A stretch of 64,000 nt of DNA from Streptomyces sp. col6. Its GTDB lineage: Bacteria > Actinomycetota > Actinomycetes > Streptomycetales > Streptomycetaceae. The stretch lies in the NCBI RefSeq assembly GCF_008042035.1, contig NZ_RDBL01000006.1, forward strand, positions 1,484,807 to 1,548,806, in the 5' to 3' direction. The position numbers and the translations under genes were made by a program. Shown one piece after another: positions 17,801 through 25,317 of this stretch (position 1 is the stretch's first letter; each line of letters begins with the position of its first letter). The notes under the pieces are model-generated. The model was given only the letters and a program-made list of their open reading frames with translations. It searched no databases and was not told where the DNA came from.

Positions 17801-18572
17801 ACGCCGCGAGCGCACGGGTCCGCTTGATCATCTCGGGGCTGCTGGTCGCCTGCGCCATGTCCTGGGAAAGGCTCAGCAGCGAGGTGATCAGCTGGCTGTA
17901 GGCGTCGACCGTCTGGAGACTCGGGCTGCCCTTGACGTACGCCTGCTTGCGGATGTCACGGATGGAGCCGAGCTGCGTGGCGATCTGCTGGACACTGGCG
18001 TGGATGCTCTCCAGCGTCTCGTCGCCGGTGGTGTCGCCGATGTCCGCCGTGCCGGTGAGGAACGCCTTCTTGGCCCGGTCGGTCTTGTCCCGAGGCGTGG
18101 TGACCTTGAAGTCGCTGGCGGGCACGCCGTTGGAGAGCGGTCCGGCCGACTGGTCGCGCTCCTCCTGGAGCGCCTGCGCCAGCGAGGTCGCCTGCTTCGT
18201 CATCTCCGTCAGCAGCTGCATGTGCTCCAGCTGTTGGATGTCGTTCATGGAGTCGTTGATGCGCAGACCGCCCAGGGTGGTCGCGGCGACCACGGGGAGG
18301 GCGAGCAGGGAGACCAGTCGCGTGCTGATGCGCCAGTTGCGGAGCGCTACGCGCGAGCCCGTGTTGACGGGGCCGCGCGGCCTCGGCGCGGAGGCCTGCT
18401 CGGAATCGCCACCGGCCGGTGCGGCACCGGGGCGCCGGTCGCGGTCGCCGTGGTCACCGGCAGCGGCCGGCCCGGGGTTCTGGGCGTGCTGGGGCGAGGA
18501 ACCGCGGTCGGTCCCGCCGCGCGGCTCCTGTTCCGCCGCAGCGCTGCCATCCCTCTTGAAACGTCCCTGCAC
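14841..18572 (-). CDS. cvnA: Conservon sensor histidine kinase-like CvnA (second operon)
   Basis: 1243 residues from GTG 18572; the frame stays open to 18863 but the extra N-terminus is compositionally poor and the GTG gives the familiar start QGRFKRDGSAAAEQEPRGG. Transmembrane helices lie at about 85-103 and 398-422, enclosing a long helical NIT-type sensor domain. Then come HAMP-like helices, LDHLATRMRR (candidate His) and a GHKL ATPase with LLAELLENATSFSSP and DTGIGL. The last ~500 residues are a Pro/Gln/Gly-rich disordered tail with NGPQQ-type repeats, ending in a conserved basic GLPRRVP motif. It is longer than the first CvnA mainly in this tail. It heads the operon and senses an unknown signal. 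Confidence 0.9.
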   Translation of the reverse strand: MQGRFKRDGSAAAEQEPRGGTDRGSSPQHAQNPGPAAAGDHGDRDRRPGAAPAGGDSEQASAPRPRGPVNTGSRVALRNWRISTRLVSLLALPVVAATTLGGLRINDSMNDIQQLEHMQLLTEMTKQATSLAQALQEERDQSAGPLSNGVPASDFKVTTPRDKTDRAKKAFLTGTADIGDTTGDETLESIHASVQQIATQLGSIRDIRKQAYVKGSPSLQTVDAYSQLITSLLSLSQDMAQATSSPEMIKRTRALAAFSSAKEYASIQRAIIAAALPNSDDEKPDLNRNDQQFGLAAQRKEAAARNSFEAIYTTTGKSAEELTSTLDEGHPDIKSADTYARKMLENPLSMSGSSSRRSYMNWYDQDTIKINAMKRVEETLLSDMEGKARELRDESQREAIISGALILLVLGVSLVGAFVVARSMIRSLRRLQDTATRVAQDRLPELVKQLSESDPQDVDTSVESVGVHSRDEIGKVAAAFDDVHREAVRLAAEQALLRGNVNAMFTNLSRRSQGLIQRQLSLISELESREADPDQLSSLFKLDHLATRMRRNGENLLVLAGEEPGRRWTRPVPLVDVLRAAASEVEQYERIELAAVPATEVAGRVVNDLVHLLAELLENATSFSSPQTKVRVTGHALPDGRVLVEIHDTGIGLSPEDLAAINERLASPPTVDVSVSRRMGLFVVGRLSLRHGIRIQLRPSDSGGTTALVMLPVDVAHGGKQPAPKQAPGQQSPGGLLAGNSGAQGQPGRLPGGPGAQRGQVGAGSTPRAALPARDGNRAQNPQGGPGAQDSAFQNPQGRPQDGARQEPPRQGGGGLAGAFGGARLGARGDQDGGADANRPSLFDQRRPEQNGPARQVPQPQQARFDQGQGQGQGGQDGRSAFEPPRGPARNERQLPPVGGPRAELPGASPAPNGGFPAPQRPQTTSWGTDEPSAPRRSPLDAPRGHEESETTGRFQQPPVPRLPADDRQGPGSTAEFARPDFSAPAPGAQNGPRHTGPYGNGPQQNGPQHNGPQQNGPYGNGPQNPDVTSTSQFARPDFGAPQQPAPRRDNQDFGAPRPPMAAPAPEAPYRPQQPEALPPASGPGDGRTPLYDTLETNWFHGPQQGGPQQPPAAPAQPQGFPQQQPAQEPVAPAPQRSLGDTGASSAWRASPNDEIVRQAERVKKPAAGGITTSGLPRRVPRANLVPGTAQQQNNQSGPQVSRAPDDVRGRLTNLRRGIQQGRQAGNGQTGSFPLGPTHQQER
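15503..15605. repeat. Tandem low-complexity repeat in cvnA tail
   Basis: Degenerate ~18-nt units encode repeated NGPQQ / NGPYG blocks in the disordered tail of the second CvnA. Such arrays can change copy number by slippage. Confidence 0.6.
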
Positions 18573-19154
18573 TAGCGTCGCAACCTCTGGACCAGGCGTT
18601 CCTCCGTCGTGAACGGAGAAAACGGTGTCGGCGTGGTGGGGCGTTGTCGCGCCCCATGGTGGTCGTGAGTGACCGGCGCTCTTCCCCTTCCCGCCGCCAC
18701 TCGGCGCTGCGTTGCGCCCCCTGCGCGCCGGCTTGAAACCCGCGGCGGTGCGTGGAATTTCAGCACAGTGCCGGATCTCCAACAAGGGCCAGGTACCGGG
18801 CTGTGACCTGCGTGACACCGTGTGATGACTGCGTAACAAGCGGTGCGGGGTGTTCAGTGACATAACGGACGATTGGGTGTGAGTCCGATCGGGATGGAGG
18901 GTGTCCCAGTCGCGATGATCAGGAGCGGAATGGCTGATTCAGGGATGACATGTCCGTTTCCGGGGTGCGGATCGCCCGCCCGGATTGGGGTGATTGTCCG
19001 GCTCTTCGTGAGCAAACTCACATGAAGATCGCCGTCTCTTCCGGGTCCCCGGGGGGAATCGCATGTTTAGCCTGACGCTTTACTGGGATGGCAGAACCGA
19101 CAGCCGGCGCCCCCTCGCACGGGCGGCGCCCCGACGACAGGGCCCGTACGGCAG
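18573..19154. other. Divergent intergenic region, cvnA to small ORF (about 580 bp)
   Basis: This must hold the promoter of the second conservon (leftward) and probably that of the rightward small gene. The long minus-strand reading up to 18863 is treated as non-coding extension. No tRNA, repeat or convincing hairpin was found, and no -35/-10 pair could be assigned with confidence. Confidence 0.5.
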
Positions 19155-19331
19155 ATGAACACCACGACGTCCCGCAACATCGCCAACCCCCGCCGCACCA
19201 CGCTGGCGCACCTCGAGGACGCCGCGGCGCTGGGGACCGCGGAACTCCCGGAGCACGCGCTCCAGCTGCCGACGCAGACCGCCAACCCGCGCCGCACGAT
19301 CCTCATGACGGTCCCCGCCGCCGCGGAGTGA
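19155..19331 (+). CDS. 58-residue protein with repeated ANPRRT motif
   Basis: ATG 19155 to TGA 19329-19331. Almost every codon ends in G or C, as in real genes here, while the overlapping alternative frame starting at 19088 gives a low-complexity Arg/Pro/His product. The peptide contains IANPRRTTL near residue 9 and TANPRRTIL near residue 43, a repeat of about 34 residues separated by an acidic, Ala/Leu-rich helix-like stretch. There is no signal peptide, membrane segment or cysteine. Only a weak GGG precedes the start. It lies 90 nt before the fumarylacetoacetate hydrolase/gltX pair on the same strand. The function is not recognised; a short regulator or peptide precursor are both possible. 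Confidence 0.6.
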   Translation: MNTTTSRNIANPRRTTLAHLEDAAALGTAELPEHALQLPTQTANPRRTILMTVPAAAE

Positions 19332-19360
19332 ACCCGCGCGAAGGCGCCCCTCACCCGCGC

Positions 19361-19366
19361 TAGCCT
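19361..19366 (+). promoter_or_regulatory. Candidate -10 box (TAGCCT) before the hydrolase/gltX pair
   Basis: TAGCCT lies 56 nt before the GTG start of the hydrolase; no good -35 is visible. This is a weak assignment. Confidence 0.3.
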
Positions 19367-19421
19367 GGAGTGTCAGTCTTCATCCAGGCACCCAGCAAGC
19401 AGTGAGGGGCGACAGCAACCC

Positions 19422-20198
19422 GTGCGCATCGCCAGGTTCTCCATCGACGGCAATGTCGCCTTCGGCGCGGTCGAGGGCGACGGGCCCGACGGTCTCGTCC
19501 TCGACATCATCAAGGGCATCCCGTACGCCGAGTTCGAGCTCTCCGGGACCAAGGTCCCGCTGAACAAGGTGCGGCTGCTGCCGCCCGTGCTCCCCAACAA
19601 GGTCGTGGCCATCGGCCGCAACTACGCGGAGCACGCCGCCGAACTCGGCAACGAGGTCCCCGACGTCCCCGTCGCCTTCTTCAAGCCCACCACCTCGGTG
19701 ATCGGCTCCGGCGACGCCATCGAGTACCCCTCCTTCTCCGACGAGGTCCACCACGAGGCCGAGCTGGCCGTAGTCATCGGCCGGATGTGCCGCGAAGTGC
19801 CGCGCGAGCGGGTCAAGGACGTCATCTTCGGCTACACCTGCGCCAACGACGTCACCGCACGCGACGCCCAGAAGCGGGAGAAGCAGTGGGCGCGGGCCAA
19901 GGGCTTCGACACCTCCTGCCCCCTCGGCCCCTGGGTGGAGACCGACCTGGACCCCAGTGACCTCGCCATCCAGGCCACGGTCAACGGCGAGCAACGCCAG
20001 CTCGGCCGGACGAGCGACATGATCCGGTCCATCGAGGACCTGGTCGTGCACATCACGGAAGCCATGACGCTGCTTCCGGGCGACGTGATCCTCACCGGCA
20101 CTCCCGCAGGGGTCGGACCCCTCCATGTCGGCGACGAGGTCGCCGTCACCATCGAAGGCATCGGCACTCTCACCAACAAGGTGATCAAGCGTGGCTAA
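19422..20198 (+). CDS. Fumarylacetoacetate hydrolase family protein
   Basis: 258 residues from GTG 19422, with GTGAGGGG upstream. It has the short-form FAH fold (FahD/YcgM-like): [16 protein letters not shown] near 66, [14 protein letters not shown] near 87, [12 protein letters not shown] with metal-binding Glu residues near 110, and [11 protein letters not shown] near 225. Members are Mg-dependent acylpyruvate hydrolases or oxaloacetate decarboxylases, or act in aromatic degradation; the substrate cannot be set from sequence. The gene overlaps gltX by 8 nt, so the two are translationally linked, an arrangement common in streptomycetes whose reason is unclear. Confidence 0.88.
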   Translation: MRIARFSIDGNVAFGAVEGDGPDGLVLDIIKGIPYAEFELSGTKVPLNKVRLLPPVLPNKVVAIGRNYAEHAAELGNEVPDVPVAFFKPTTSVIGSGDAIEYPSFSDEVHHEAELAVVIGRMCREVPRERVKDVIFGYTCANDVTARDAQKREKQWARAKGFDTSCPLGPWVETDLDPSDLAIQATVNGEQRQLGRTSDMIRSIEDLVVHITEAMTLLPGDVILTGTPAGVGPLHVGDEVAVTIEGIGTLTNKVIKRG

Positions 20199-21663
20199 CG
20201 CACCAGTACGTGTACGTTTCTGTCCCTCCCCGACCGGCAACCCGCACGTCGGCCTGGTCCGGACGGCCCTCTTCAACTGGGCCTTCGCCCGGCACCACCA
20301 GGGCACCCTGGTCTTCCGCATCGAGGACACCGACGCGGCGCGCGACTCCGAGGAGTCCTACGAGCAGCTCCTCGACGCGATGCGCTGGCTCGGCCTGGAC
20401 TGGGACGAGGGCCCCGAGGTCGGCGGCCCGCACGCCCCGTACCGCCAGTCGCAGCGGATGGACATCTACAAGGACGTCGCCGAGAAGCTCCTCGCCGGCG
20501 GCTACGCGTACCCCTGCTACTGCACCACGGAGGAGCTGGACACCCGCCGCGACGCCGCCCGCGCCGCCGGCCGCCCGTCCGGCTACGACGGCCACTGCCG
20601 CGAGCTGACCGACGAGCAGAAGGCCGCGTACGAGGCCGAGGGGCGCGCGTCGATCGTCCGCTTCCGGATGCCCGACGAGGCGATCACCTTCACCGACCTG
20701 GTCCGCGGCGACATCACCGTCCAGCCGGAGAACGTCCCGGACTACGGCATCGTCCGCGCCAACGGCGCCCCGCTCTACACGCTGGTCAACCCGGTGGACG
20801 ACGCGCTGATGGAGATCACCCACGTCCTGCGCGGCGAGGACCTGCTCTCCTCCACCCCGCGCCAGATCGCCCTGTACCGGGCGCTCATCGAGCTGGGCAT
20901 CGCCAAGGACACCCCCGCCTTCGGGCACCTGCCATACGTGATGGGCGAGGGCAACAAGAAGCTCTCCAAGCGCGACCCGCAGTCCTCGCTCAACCTCTAC
21001 CGCGAGCGCGGCTTCCTCCGCGAGGGGCTGCTCAACTACCTCTCGCTGCTGGGCTGGTCGATCGCCGAGGACCGGGACATCTTCGACATCGACGAGATGG
21101 TCGCCGCGTTCGACATCAAGGATGTCAACGCCAACCCGGCCCGCTTCGACCTCAAGAAGTGCGAGCACGTCAACGCGGAGCACATCCGCCGCCTCGACGT
21201 GAAGACGTTCACCGAGGCGTGCGGCCCGTGGCTCCAGGCTCCGTTCGCCCCCTGGGCCCCGGAGTCCTTCGACGCGGAGGTCTTCGCCGAGATCGCCCCG
21301 CACGCCCAGACCCGGGTCACGGTGCTCTCCGAGATCACCGCCAACGTGGACTTCCTGTTCCTGGACGAGCCGGTGCACGACGAGGCGTCCTGGGCCAAGG
21401 CGATGAAGGAGGGCTCCGACGCCCTCCTCGTCACCGCCCGCGCCGAGCTGATCGCCGCCGATTGGAACGCCGAGGCTCTCAAGGCCGCCGTCCTCGCCGC
21501 CGGCGAGCAGCACGGCCTCAAGCTCGGCAAGGCCCAGGCGCCGGTCCGCGTGGCCGTCACCGGCCGCACGATCGGCCTTCCGCTCTTCGAGTCCCTGGAG
21601 ATCCTGGGCCGCGAGAAGACGATCGCCCGCATCGACGCGGCCCTGGCCAGGCTGACCGCGTAA
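20191..21663 (+). CDS. gltX: Glutamyl-tRNA synthetase
   Basis: 490 residues, the normal class I GluRS length. The HIGH-type motif reads [10 protein letters not shown] at about 11-20 and the KMSKS-type motif KLSKR at about 256-260. It charges tRNA-Glu and, in bacteria lacking GlnRS such as actinomycetes, also tRNA-Gln, whose Glu is then amidated by GatCAB. The GTG start at 20191 lies inside the end of the preceding gene (8-nt overlap). tRNA-Glu and tRNA-Gln genes, its substrates, lie about 900 nt downstream. A GC-rich hairpin follows the stop. Confidence 0.96.
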   Translation: MANAPVRVRFCPSPTGNPHVGLVRTALFNWAFARHHQGTLVFRIEDTDAARDSEESYEQLLDAMRWLGLDWDEGPEVGGPHAPYRQSQRMDIYKDVAEKLLAGGYAYPCYCTTEELDTRRDAARAAGRPSGYDGHCRELTDEQKAAYEAEGRASIVRFRMPDEAITFTDLVRGDITVQPENVPDYGIVRANGAPLYTLVNPVDDALMEITHVLRGEDLLSSTPRQIALYRALIELGIAKDTPAFGHLPYVMGEGNKKLSKRDPQSSLNLYRERGFLREGLLNYLSLLGWSIAEDRDIFDIDEMVAAFDIKDVNANPARFDLKKCEHVNAEHIRRLDVKTFTEACGPWLQAPFAPWAPESFDAEVFAEIAPHAQTRVTVLSEITANVDFLFLDEPVHDEASWAKAMKEGSDALLVTARAELIAADWNAEALKAAVLAAGEQHGLKLGKAQAPVRVAVTGRTIGLPLFESLEILGREKTIARIDAALARLTA

Positions 21664-21677
21664 CGCGACGCACCACC

Positions 21678-21716
21678 ACGGGCCCGGCAGCCGCACCGCG
21701 CGGCCGCCGGGCCCGT
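21678..21716 (+). terminator. Terminator after gltX
   Basis: An 11-bp outer stem (ACGGGCCCGGC / GCCGGGCCCGT) encloses a further CCGC/GCGG stem with small bulges, 15 nt past the gltX stop codon. Confidence 0.65.
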
Positions 21717-21736
21717 CCGTCTGTGCGGTGGCGCAC

Positions 21737-21742
21737 TACAGT
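21737..21742 (+). promoter_or_regulatory. Candidate -10 box (TACAGT) of the HAD gene
   Basis: TACAGT ends 7 nt before the ATG at 21750, too close for a normal leader, so the mRNA may be leaderless. Confidence 0.4.
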
Positions 21743-21749
21743 CGGAGAC

Positions 21750-22469
21750 ATGCCCATCAGAGCCGTCCTCTGGGACATCGACGACACGCTCTTCGATCAC
21801 ACGGCGGCCGCCGCCACCGGTATGGCCCGGCACATCGCGGCGGAGGGGCTGCCCCCGGGGCACGCCACGGCCGAGGAGGCCGTCGGGACGTGGCAGCGGC
21901 TCACGCGGCGGCACTGGGCGCGCTTCTCCGCCGGGGAGACCGACTGGCAGGGGCAGCGGCGGGACCGGGCCAGGGAGTTCCTGGGCCAGGCGCTGGACGA
22001 CGCCGAGGCCGACGCCTGGTTCGAGCGCCACATCTCCCACTACGAGTCCGCCTGGGCGCTCTTCCCGGACGCCGTGCCCGTACTCGACGCGCTGGCGGGG
22101 ACGTACCGGCACGCCGTGCTGTCCAACTCGGCCCTCGAACAGCAGCACCGCAAGCTGACGGTGCTCGGCGTGCGCGACCGGTTCGAATCCCTGCTCTGCG
22201 CGGCCGAGCTGGGCGTCTCCAAGCCCGCCGCCGGCGCCTTCCTGGCCTCCTGCGAGGCGCTGGGGCTCGATACGCGTGAGGTGCTGTACGTCGGGGACGA
22301 ACCCGACATCGACGCCGCGGGTGCCACGGCCGCCGGTCTGGCCGGCGTCTGGCTGGACCGGCGCGACCGCGGCGGGCGGCCCGAGCTCGTCCGGATCACG
22401 GACCTCGGCCAGCTCCCCGGGCTGCTCGCGGGCGATACCCGTTTTGGAGCGTCGGACACCTTCGGGTAA
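21750..22469 (+). CDS. HAD-family phosphatase
   Basis: 239 residues from ATG 21750. Motif I DIDDTLFD places the catalytic aspartates at 9 and 11; motif II is the serine in LSNS near 118, motif III a lysine in SKPA near 158, and motif IV GDEPDID near 184. The helical cap inserted after motif I makes it a subfamily I haloacid dehalogenase-like phosphatase. Such proteins dephosphorylate small metabolites such as sugar phosphates, nucleotides or phosphoglycolate; no substrate can be assigned. It is probably transcribed alone from a promoter abutting the start codon. The tRNA promoter overlaps its end. Confidence 0.88.
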   Translation: MPIRAVLWDIDDTLFDHTAAAATGMARHIAAEGLPPGHATAEEAVGTWQRLTRRHWARFSAGETDWQGQRRDRAREFLGQALDDAEADAWFERHISHYESAWALFPDAVPVLDALAGTYRHAVLSNSALEQQHRKLTVLGVRDRFESLLCAAELGVSKPAAGAFLASCEALGLDTREVLYVGDEPDIDAAGATAAGLAGVWLDRRDRGGRPELVRITDLGQLPGLLAGDTRFGASDTFG

Positions 22470-22472
22470 TGT
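22444..22472 (+). promoter_or_regulatory. Promoter of the tRNA cluster
   Basis: TTGGAG (22444-22449), a 17-nt spacer, then TAATGT (22467-22472) form a good housekeeping-type promoter. It overlaps the stop codon of the HAD gene and would start transcription about 75 nt before the first tRNA. Confidence 0.6.
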
Positions 22473-22554
22473 TCTTCCTGCGCCGCCCGAGCGGGCCGAG
22501 AGATCCGGCCGGGAAGCGCAGACAGGAACAAGGCCCCCAGGGGTTGCGTTTCAG

Positions 22555-22626
22555 TGGGCTATGGTGTAATTGGCAACACTACGGTTTCTGGTACCGTCAT
22601 TCTAGGTTCGAGTCCTGGTAGCCCAG
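22555..22626 (+). tRNA. tRNA-Gln (CTG), copy 1
   Basis: 72 nt with a 7-bp acceptor stem (TGGGCTA/TAGCCCA), D arm, anticodon CTG in a TTCTGGT-like loop, and a T arm with GGTTCGAGTCC. CCA is not encoded. It is identical to the second copy. Confidence 0.95.
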
Positions 22627-22654
22627 CGCAGTACAGAGCACGTCGAAGTAACAA

Positions 22655-22727
22655 GCCCCCGTTGTGTAGCGGCCTAGCACGCTGCCCTCTCACGGCAGTA
22701 GCGCCGGTTCGAATCCGGTCGGGGGTA
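22655..22727 (+). tRNA. tRNA-Glu (CTC), copy 1
   Basis: 73 nt with acceptor stem GCCCCCG/CGGGGGT, anticodon CTC within CCCTCTCACGG, and a T arm with GGTTCGAATCC. Confidence 0.95.
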
Positions 22728-22787
22728 CAGATCCTTCCCGCGAGATCACCTGGGTCGCACCCACGGTCTCGATGCAGGATCGCTAGG

Positions 22788-22860
22788 GCCCCCGTTGTGT
22801 AGCGGCCTAGCACGCTGCCCTCTCACGGCAGTAGCGCCGGTTCGAATCCGGTCGGGGGTA
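22788..22860 (+). tRNA. tRNA-Glu (CTC), copy 2
   Basis: 73 nt, identical in sequence to the other two tRNA-Glu genes, but with unrelated flanks (60 nt after the first and 12 nt before the second tRNA-Gln), so it is not part of the 175-bp duplicated unit. Confidence 0.95.
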
Positions 22861-22872
22861 CTTGCAACACCA

Positions 22873-22944
22873 TGGGCTATGGTGTAATTGGCAACACTAC
22901 GGTTTCTGGTACCGTCATTCTAGGTTCGAGTCCTGGTAGCCCAG
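22873..22944 (+). tRNA. tRNA-Gln (CTG), copy 2
   Basis: Identical to the copy at 22555-22626, including its downstream spacer. Confidence 0.95.
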
Positions 22945-22972
22945 CGCAGTACAGAGCACGTCGAAGTAACAA

Positions 22973-23045
22973 GCCCCCGTTGTGTAGCGGCCTAGCACGC
23001 TGCCCTCTCACGGCAGTAGCGCCGGTTCGAATCCGGTCGGGGGTA
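22973..23045 (+). tRNA. tRNA-Glu (CTC), copy 3
   Basis: Third identical tRNA-Glu and last gene of the cluster, followed 17 nt later by a terminator. Confidence 0.95.
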
Positions 23046-23062
23046 CAACAGAGCGCGAAACG

Positions 23063-23090
23063 AAGGCCCTTCACTCCGGTGAGGGGCCTT
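23063..23090 (+). terminator. Terminator of the tRNA cluster
   Basis: A 12-bp stem (AAGGCCCTTCAC / GTGAGGGGCCTT, one G-U pair) with a TCCG loop is followed by TCGT. It also lies beyond the end of the converging MerR gene. Confidence 0.8.
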
Positions 23091-23124
23091 TCGTCCGTAC
23101 GCGGTGAGGTCGCCCGCTTCGCGC

Positions 23125-23766
23125 TCAGTACCCGTACCGCCGGGCCGACTCCTCCTCCTGGGCCAGTCTCCGCAGGGACGTCAGCAGCGGCTCGTACAGC
23201 ACCGCCGAGGCCACCGCCATCTCCACCTGCTGGGAGGGGGCCGGATAGGTCTCCATCTGGTCCAGGTCGCGGACGGCGACCTGGTGCATCAGCCGTGCAT
23301 GCTCCTCCAGATGGACACTCTCGTACGGGTAGCCGAGGCGGACGAGCGTGGCCAGGGCGGCGACGAGGGAGCGGTGCACCGGGGAGAGCGCGCCGATCTC
23401 CCGCGCGTGCGTCCAGCCCAACCGGTCGAGAAGGGCGTCGACTTCCGCCCGCGCCGTCACCGTCTCCGGGGCCTCCTCGTCCGGCTCCGGCCCGTGCGGA
23501 AGCGCCCAGAGCGCCGCGCCCAGCCGGATCGTACGGCCCAGTGAGTCGTCGTCGACATGGGCCAGCACCTCGCGGGCCGTGGCCACGGGCAGGCGGCCGA
23601 CCTGGAGCAGCGCCCGGACGAGGCGCAGCCGGCGCAGATGGCTCTCGTCGTACTCGGCCTGCGTCGCGCTCACCCGCTCGCCCGGCGGCAACAGCCCCTC
23701 GCGCAGGTAGTACTTGATCGTCGCGGTCGCGATGCCGCTGCGCTCGCTCAGTTCCGAGAGTCGCAT
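23125..23766 (-). CDS. MerR-family transcriptional regulator
   Basis: 213 residues from ATG 23766 (GGAAGGA upstream); the open frame extends beyond this but runs into the divergent gene. The N-terminal winged helix reads LSELSERSGIATATIKYYLREG, followed by a helical region and a ~100-residue C-terminal helical domain without the cysteine pattern of metal sensors. It is transcribed away from a DUF4188 gene, with an 8-bp palindrome between them, so it probably controls that gene and itself. The effector is unknown; members with this tail often bind organic ligands or respond to membrane-active compounds. Confidence 0.88.
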   Translation of the reverse strand: MRLSELSERSGIATATIKYYLREGLLPPGERVSATQAEYDESHLRRLRLVRALLQVGRLPVATAREVLAHVDDDSLGRTIRLGAALWALPHGPEPDEEAPETVTARAEVDALLDRLGWTHAREIGALSPVHRSLVAALATLVRLGYPYESVHLEEHARLMHQVAVRDLDQMETYPAPSQQVEMAVASAVLYEPLLTSLRRLAQEEESARRYGY

Positions 23767-23803
23767 GCCGTCCTTCCCTTGCGCCCACCCTTGGGCAGTG
23801 CCA

Positions 23804-23822
23804 CTATCCAACCATTGGATAG
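23804..23822. promoter_or_regulatory. Operator candidate for the MerR regulator
   Basis: A perfect inverted repeat, CTATCCAA-CCA-TTGGATAG, lies midway between the divergent MerR and DUF4188 genes. Its right half (GGATAG) could overlap the -10 region of the rightward gene. Confidence 0.6.
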
Positions 23823-23853
23823 CGACACTCTCCAACAACGCCAGGGGGCCCGT

Positions 23854-24351
23854 ATGTTCGCGAAAGTCACGCCGGGGCGGACGACCGCCGCAGCCGAGGG
23901 CGATGTCGTCGTCCTGCTGATCGGCATGCGCATCAACCACTTCAGGGGCGTGCACCACTGGCTCCCGGTCATGCTGGCGATGCTGCGCATGCTGCGGGAG
24001 TTGGGGGCGGACAGGTCCAGGGGGCTGCTCGGCCACACGCTGCTGTCCGGCTCACCGAGGACGTACTACGTCGTCCAGTACTGGGAGTCGAAGGAGAAGC
24101 TGTACGCGTACGCCTCGGCGCCCGACATGTTCCACCGCAAGGCGTGGGCGCTGCTCAACCGAAAGGAGAAGAAGTCCCGGCAGCACGTGGGGCTGTGGCA
24201 CGAGACCTACATCGTGCCCGAGGGCGGCTACGAGTCCATCTACGCCGACATGCCGGCGTACGGACTGGCCGCGGCGACGGGGTCGCTGCCGATCGAGGGG
24301 CGGGGCCGCCGGGCGGCGGACCGGCTCGCGCATCGTTCCGGCGCGAAGTGA
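23854..24351 (+). CDS. DUF4188 family protein, monooxygenase-like
   Basis: 165 residues from ATG 23854, with CAGGGGG upstream. It contains VVVLLIGMRINHFRGVHHW near 17-35 and YVVQYWESKEKLYAYASAPD near 72-91, the pattern of DUF4188, a dimeric alpha-beta barrel fold like small heme-degrading or antibiotic-biosynthesis monooxygenases. The enzyme activity of this family is not established. It is divergent from the MerR gene and its promoter region holds the palindrome, so it is the likely target of that regulator, perhaps as part of a small stress or detoxification response. Confidence 0.8.
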   Translation: MFAKVTPGRTTAAAEGDVVVLLIGMRINHFRGVHHWLPVMLAMLRMLRELGADRSRGLLGHTLLSGSPRTYYVVQYWESKEKLYAYASAPDMFHRKAWALLNRKEKKSRQHVGLWHETYIVPEGGYESIYADMPAYGLAAATGSLPIEGRGRRAADRLAHRSGAK

Positions 24352-24426
24352 AGCGGTGAGGGGCTGAGATGGGGGCCGCCACGACGCTGGGGCGGCCACG
24401 GGGGAGAGGAAGGCGCGTCCGGGGGC

Positions 24427-25143
24427 TCAGCCGGTGCGGCGCAGCGCCTCGCTCAGCCGTGCGGCCGAGTCGATGACGGCCTGGGCGTGCATCCGGCCCG
24501 GGTGGCGGGTCAGCCGCTCGATCGGTCCGGAGACCGAGACGGCGGCGACCACGCGGTTCGACGGGCCGCGCACCGGGGCGGAGACCGAGGCCACGCCCGG
24601 CTCGCGCTCGCCGATCGACTGGGCCCAGCCGCGCCGCCGTACGCCGGAGAGCGCCGTCGCCGTGAAGCGGGCGCCCTGGAGCCCCCGGTGCAGGCGCTCC
24701 GGCTCCTCCCAGGCCATCAGGATCTGTGCCGAGGAGCCCGCCTTCATGGTGAGCGTCGAGCCGACCGGCACGGTGTCCCGCAGACCGGACAGCCGCTCCG
24801 CCGCCGCCACGCAGATACGCATGTCGCCCTGGCGCCGGTAGAGCTGCGCGCTCTCCCCGGTGATGTCACGCAGATGCGTGAGCACCGGTCCGGCCGTGGC
24901 CAGCAGGCGGTCCTCGCCGGCCGCGGCGGCCAGCTCGGAGAGCCGGGGGCCGAGAATGAACCGGCCCTGCATGTCCCTCGCCACCATCCGGTGGTGTTCC
25001 AGTGCCACGGCCAGCCGGTGGGCCGTGGGTCGTGCGAGCCCGGTCGCCGCGACCAGCCCGGCGAGGGTGGCCGGCCCGGACTCCAGGGCGCTCAATACCA
25101 GAGCCGCCTTGTCGAGAACGCCGACGCCGCTAGAGTTGTCCAT
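24427..25143 (-). CDS. ndgR: IclR-family regulator NdgR
   Basis: 238 residues from ATG 25143, the length of S. coelicolor NdgR. An N-terminal winged helix (about 10-70, with [21 protein letters not shown]) is followed by the IclR effector-binding domain (about 85-238). It sits divergently upstream of leuC-leuD, the conserved position of NdgR/AreB/LtbR. These regulators control leucine and other amino-acid genes, and ndgR affects antibiotic production in Streptomyces. The upstream frame extends to 25239 but the ATG matches the family start. A GAGTAT box 6 nt before the ATG hints at a leaderless mRNA. The leuC leader holds two imperfect palindromes that could be its sites. Confidence 0.9.
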   Translation of the reverse strand: MDNSSGVGVLDKAALVLSALESGPATLAGLVAATGLARPTAHRLAVALEHHRMVARDMQGRFILGPRLSELAAAAGEDRLLATAGPVLTHLRDITGESAQLYRRQGDMRICVAAAERLSGLRDTVPVGSTLTMKAGSSAQILMAWEEPERLHRGLQGARFTATALSGVRRRGWAQSIGEREPGVASVSAPVRGPSNRVVAAVSVSGPIERLTRHPGRMHAQAVIDSAARLSEALRRTG

Positions 25144-25160
25144 ACGACGATACTCGCGTC

Positions 25161-25202
25161 TCACTCTGTGAAACGCAAGTTCAATTTTCCCAGGAAGTTG
25201 CG
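25161..25202. promoter_or_regulatory. Candidate NdgR operator region
   Basis: Two inverted repeats lie in the ndgR-leuC gap: TCAC-TCT-GTGA (25161-25171) and CGCAAGTTC / GAAGTTGCG (25174-25182 and 25194-25202, 8 of 9 positions matching). Assignment to NdgR is from position only. Confidence 0.45.
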
Positions 25203-25317
25203 AACCTGTACCAGCGGCCCCACAACGGCCCGTAGCCACCGCCCCGCTCGGGGGTCCGGACGGGGGCGCACCGAATCTCTAGTTGGGCCGGCGATGACGC
25301 CGGCCGGAGGGAAAGCG

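Larger units (their letters stand above)
22555..22729. repeat. tRNA-Gln/tRNA-Glu duplication, unit 1
   Basis: A 175-bp block (tRNA-Gln, 28-nt spacer, tRNA-Glu and 2 further bases) is repeated without a difference at 22873-23047. Confidence 0.9.
22873..23047. repeat. tRNA-Gln/tRNA-Glu duplication, unit 2
   Basis: Exact copy of 22555-22729. Confidence 0.9.

Noticed and set aside
18573-18863. N-terminal extension of the second CvnA
   Set aside because: The extra ~97 residues lack conserved content, and the GTG at 18572 gives the familiar start of this protein family.
19088-19363. Alternative 91-residue ORF overlapping the ANPRRT protein
   Set aside because: The Arg/Pro/His-rich product and the poor third-position pattern make the frame at 19155 the better choice.
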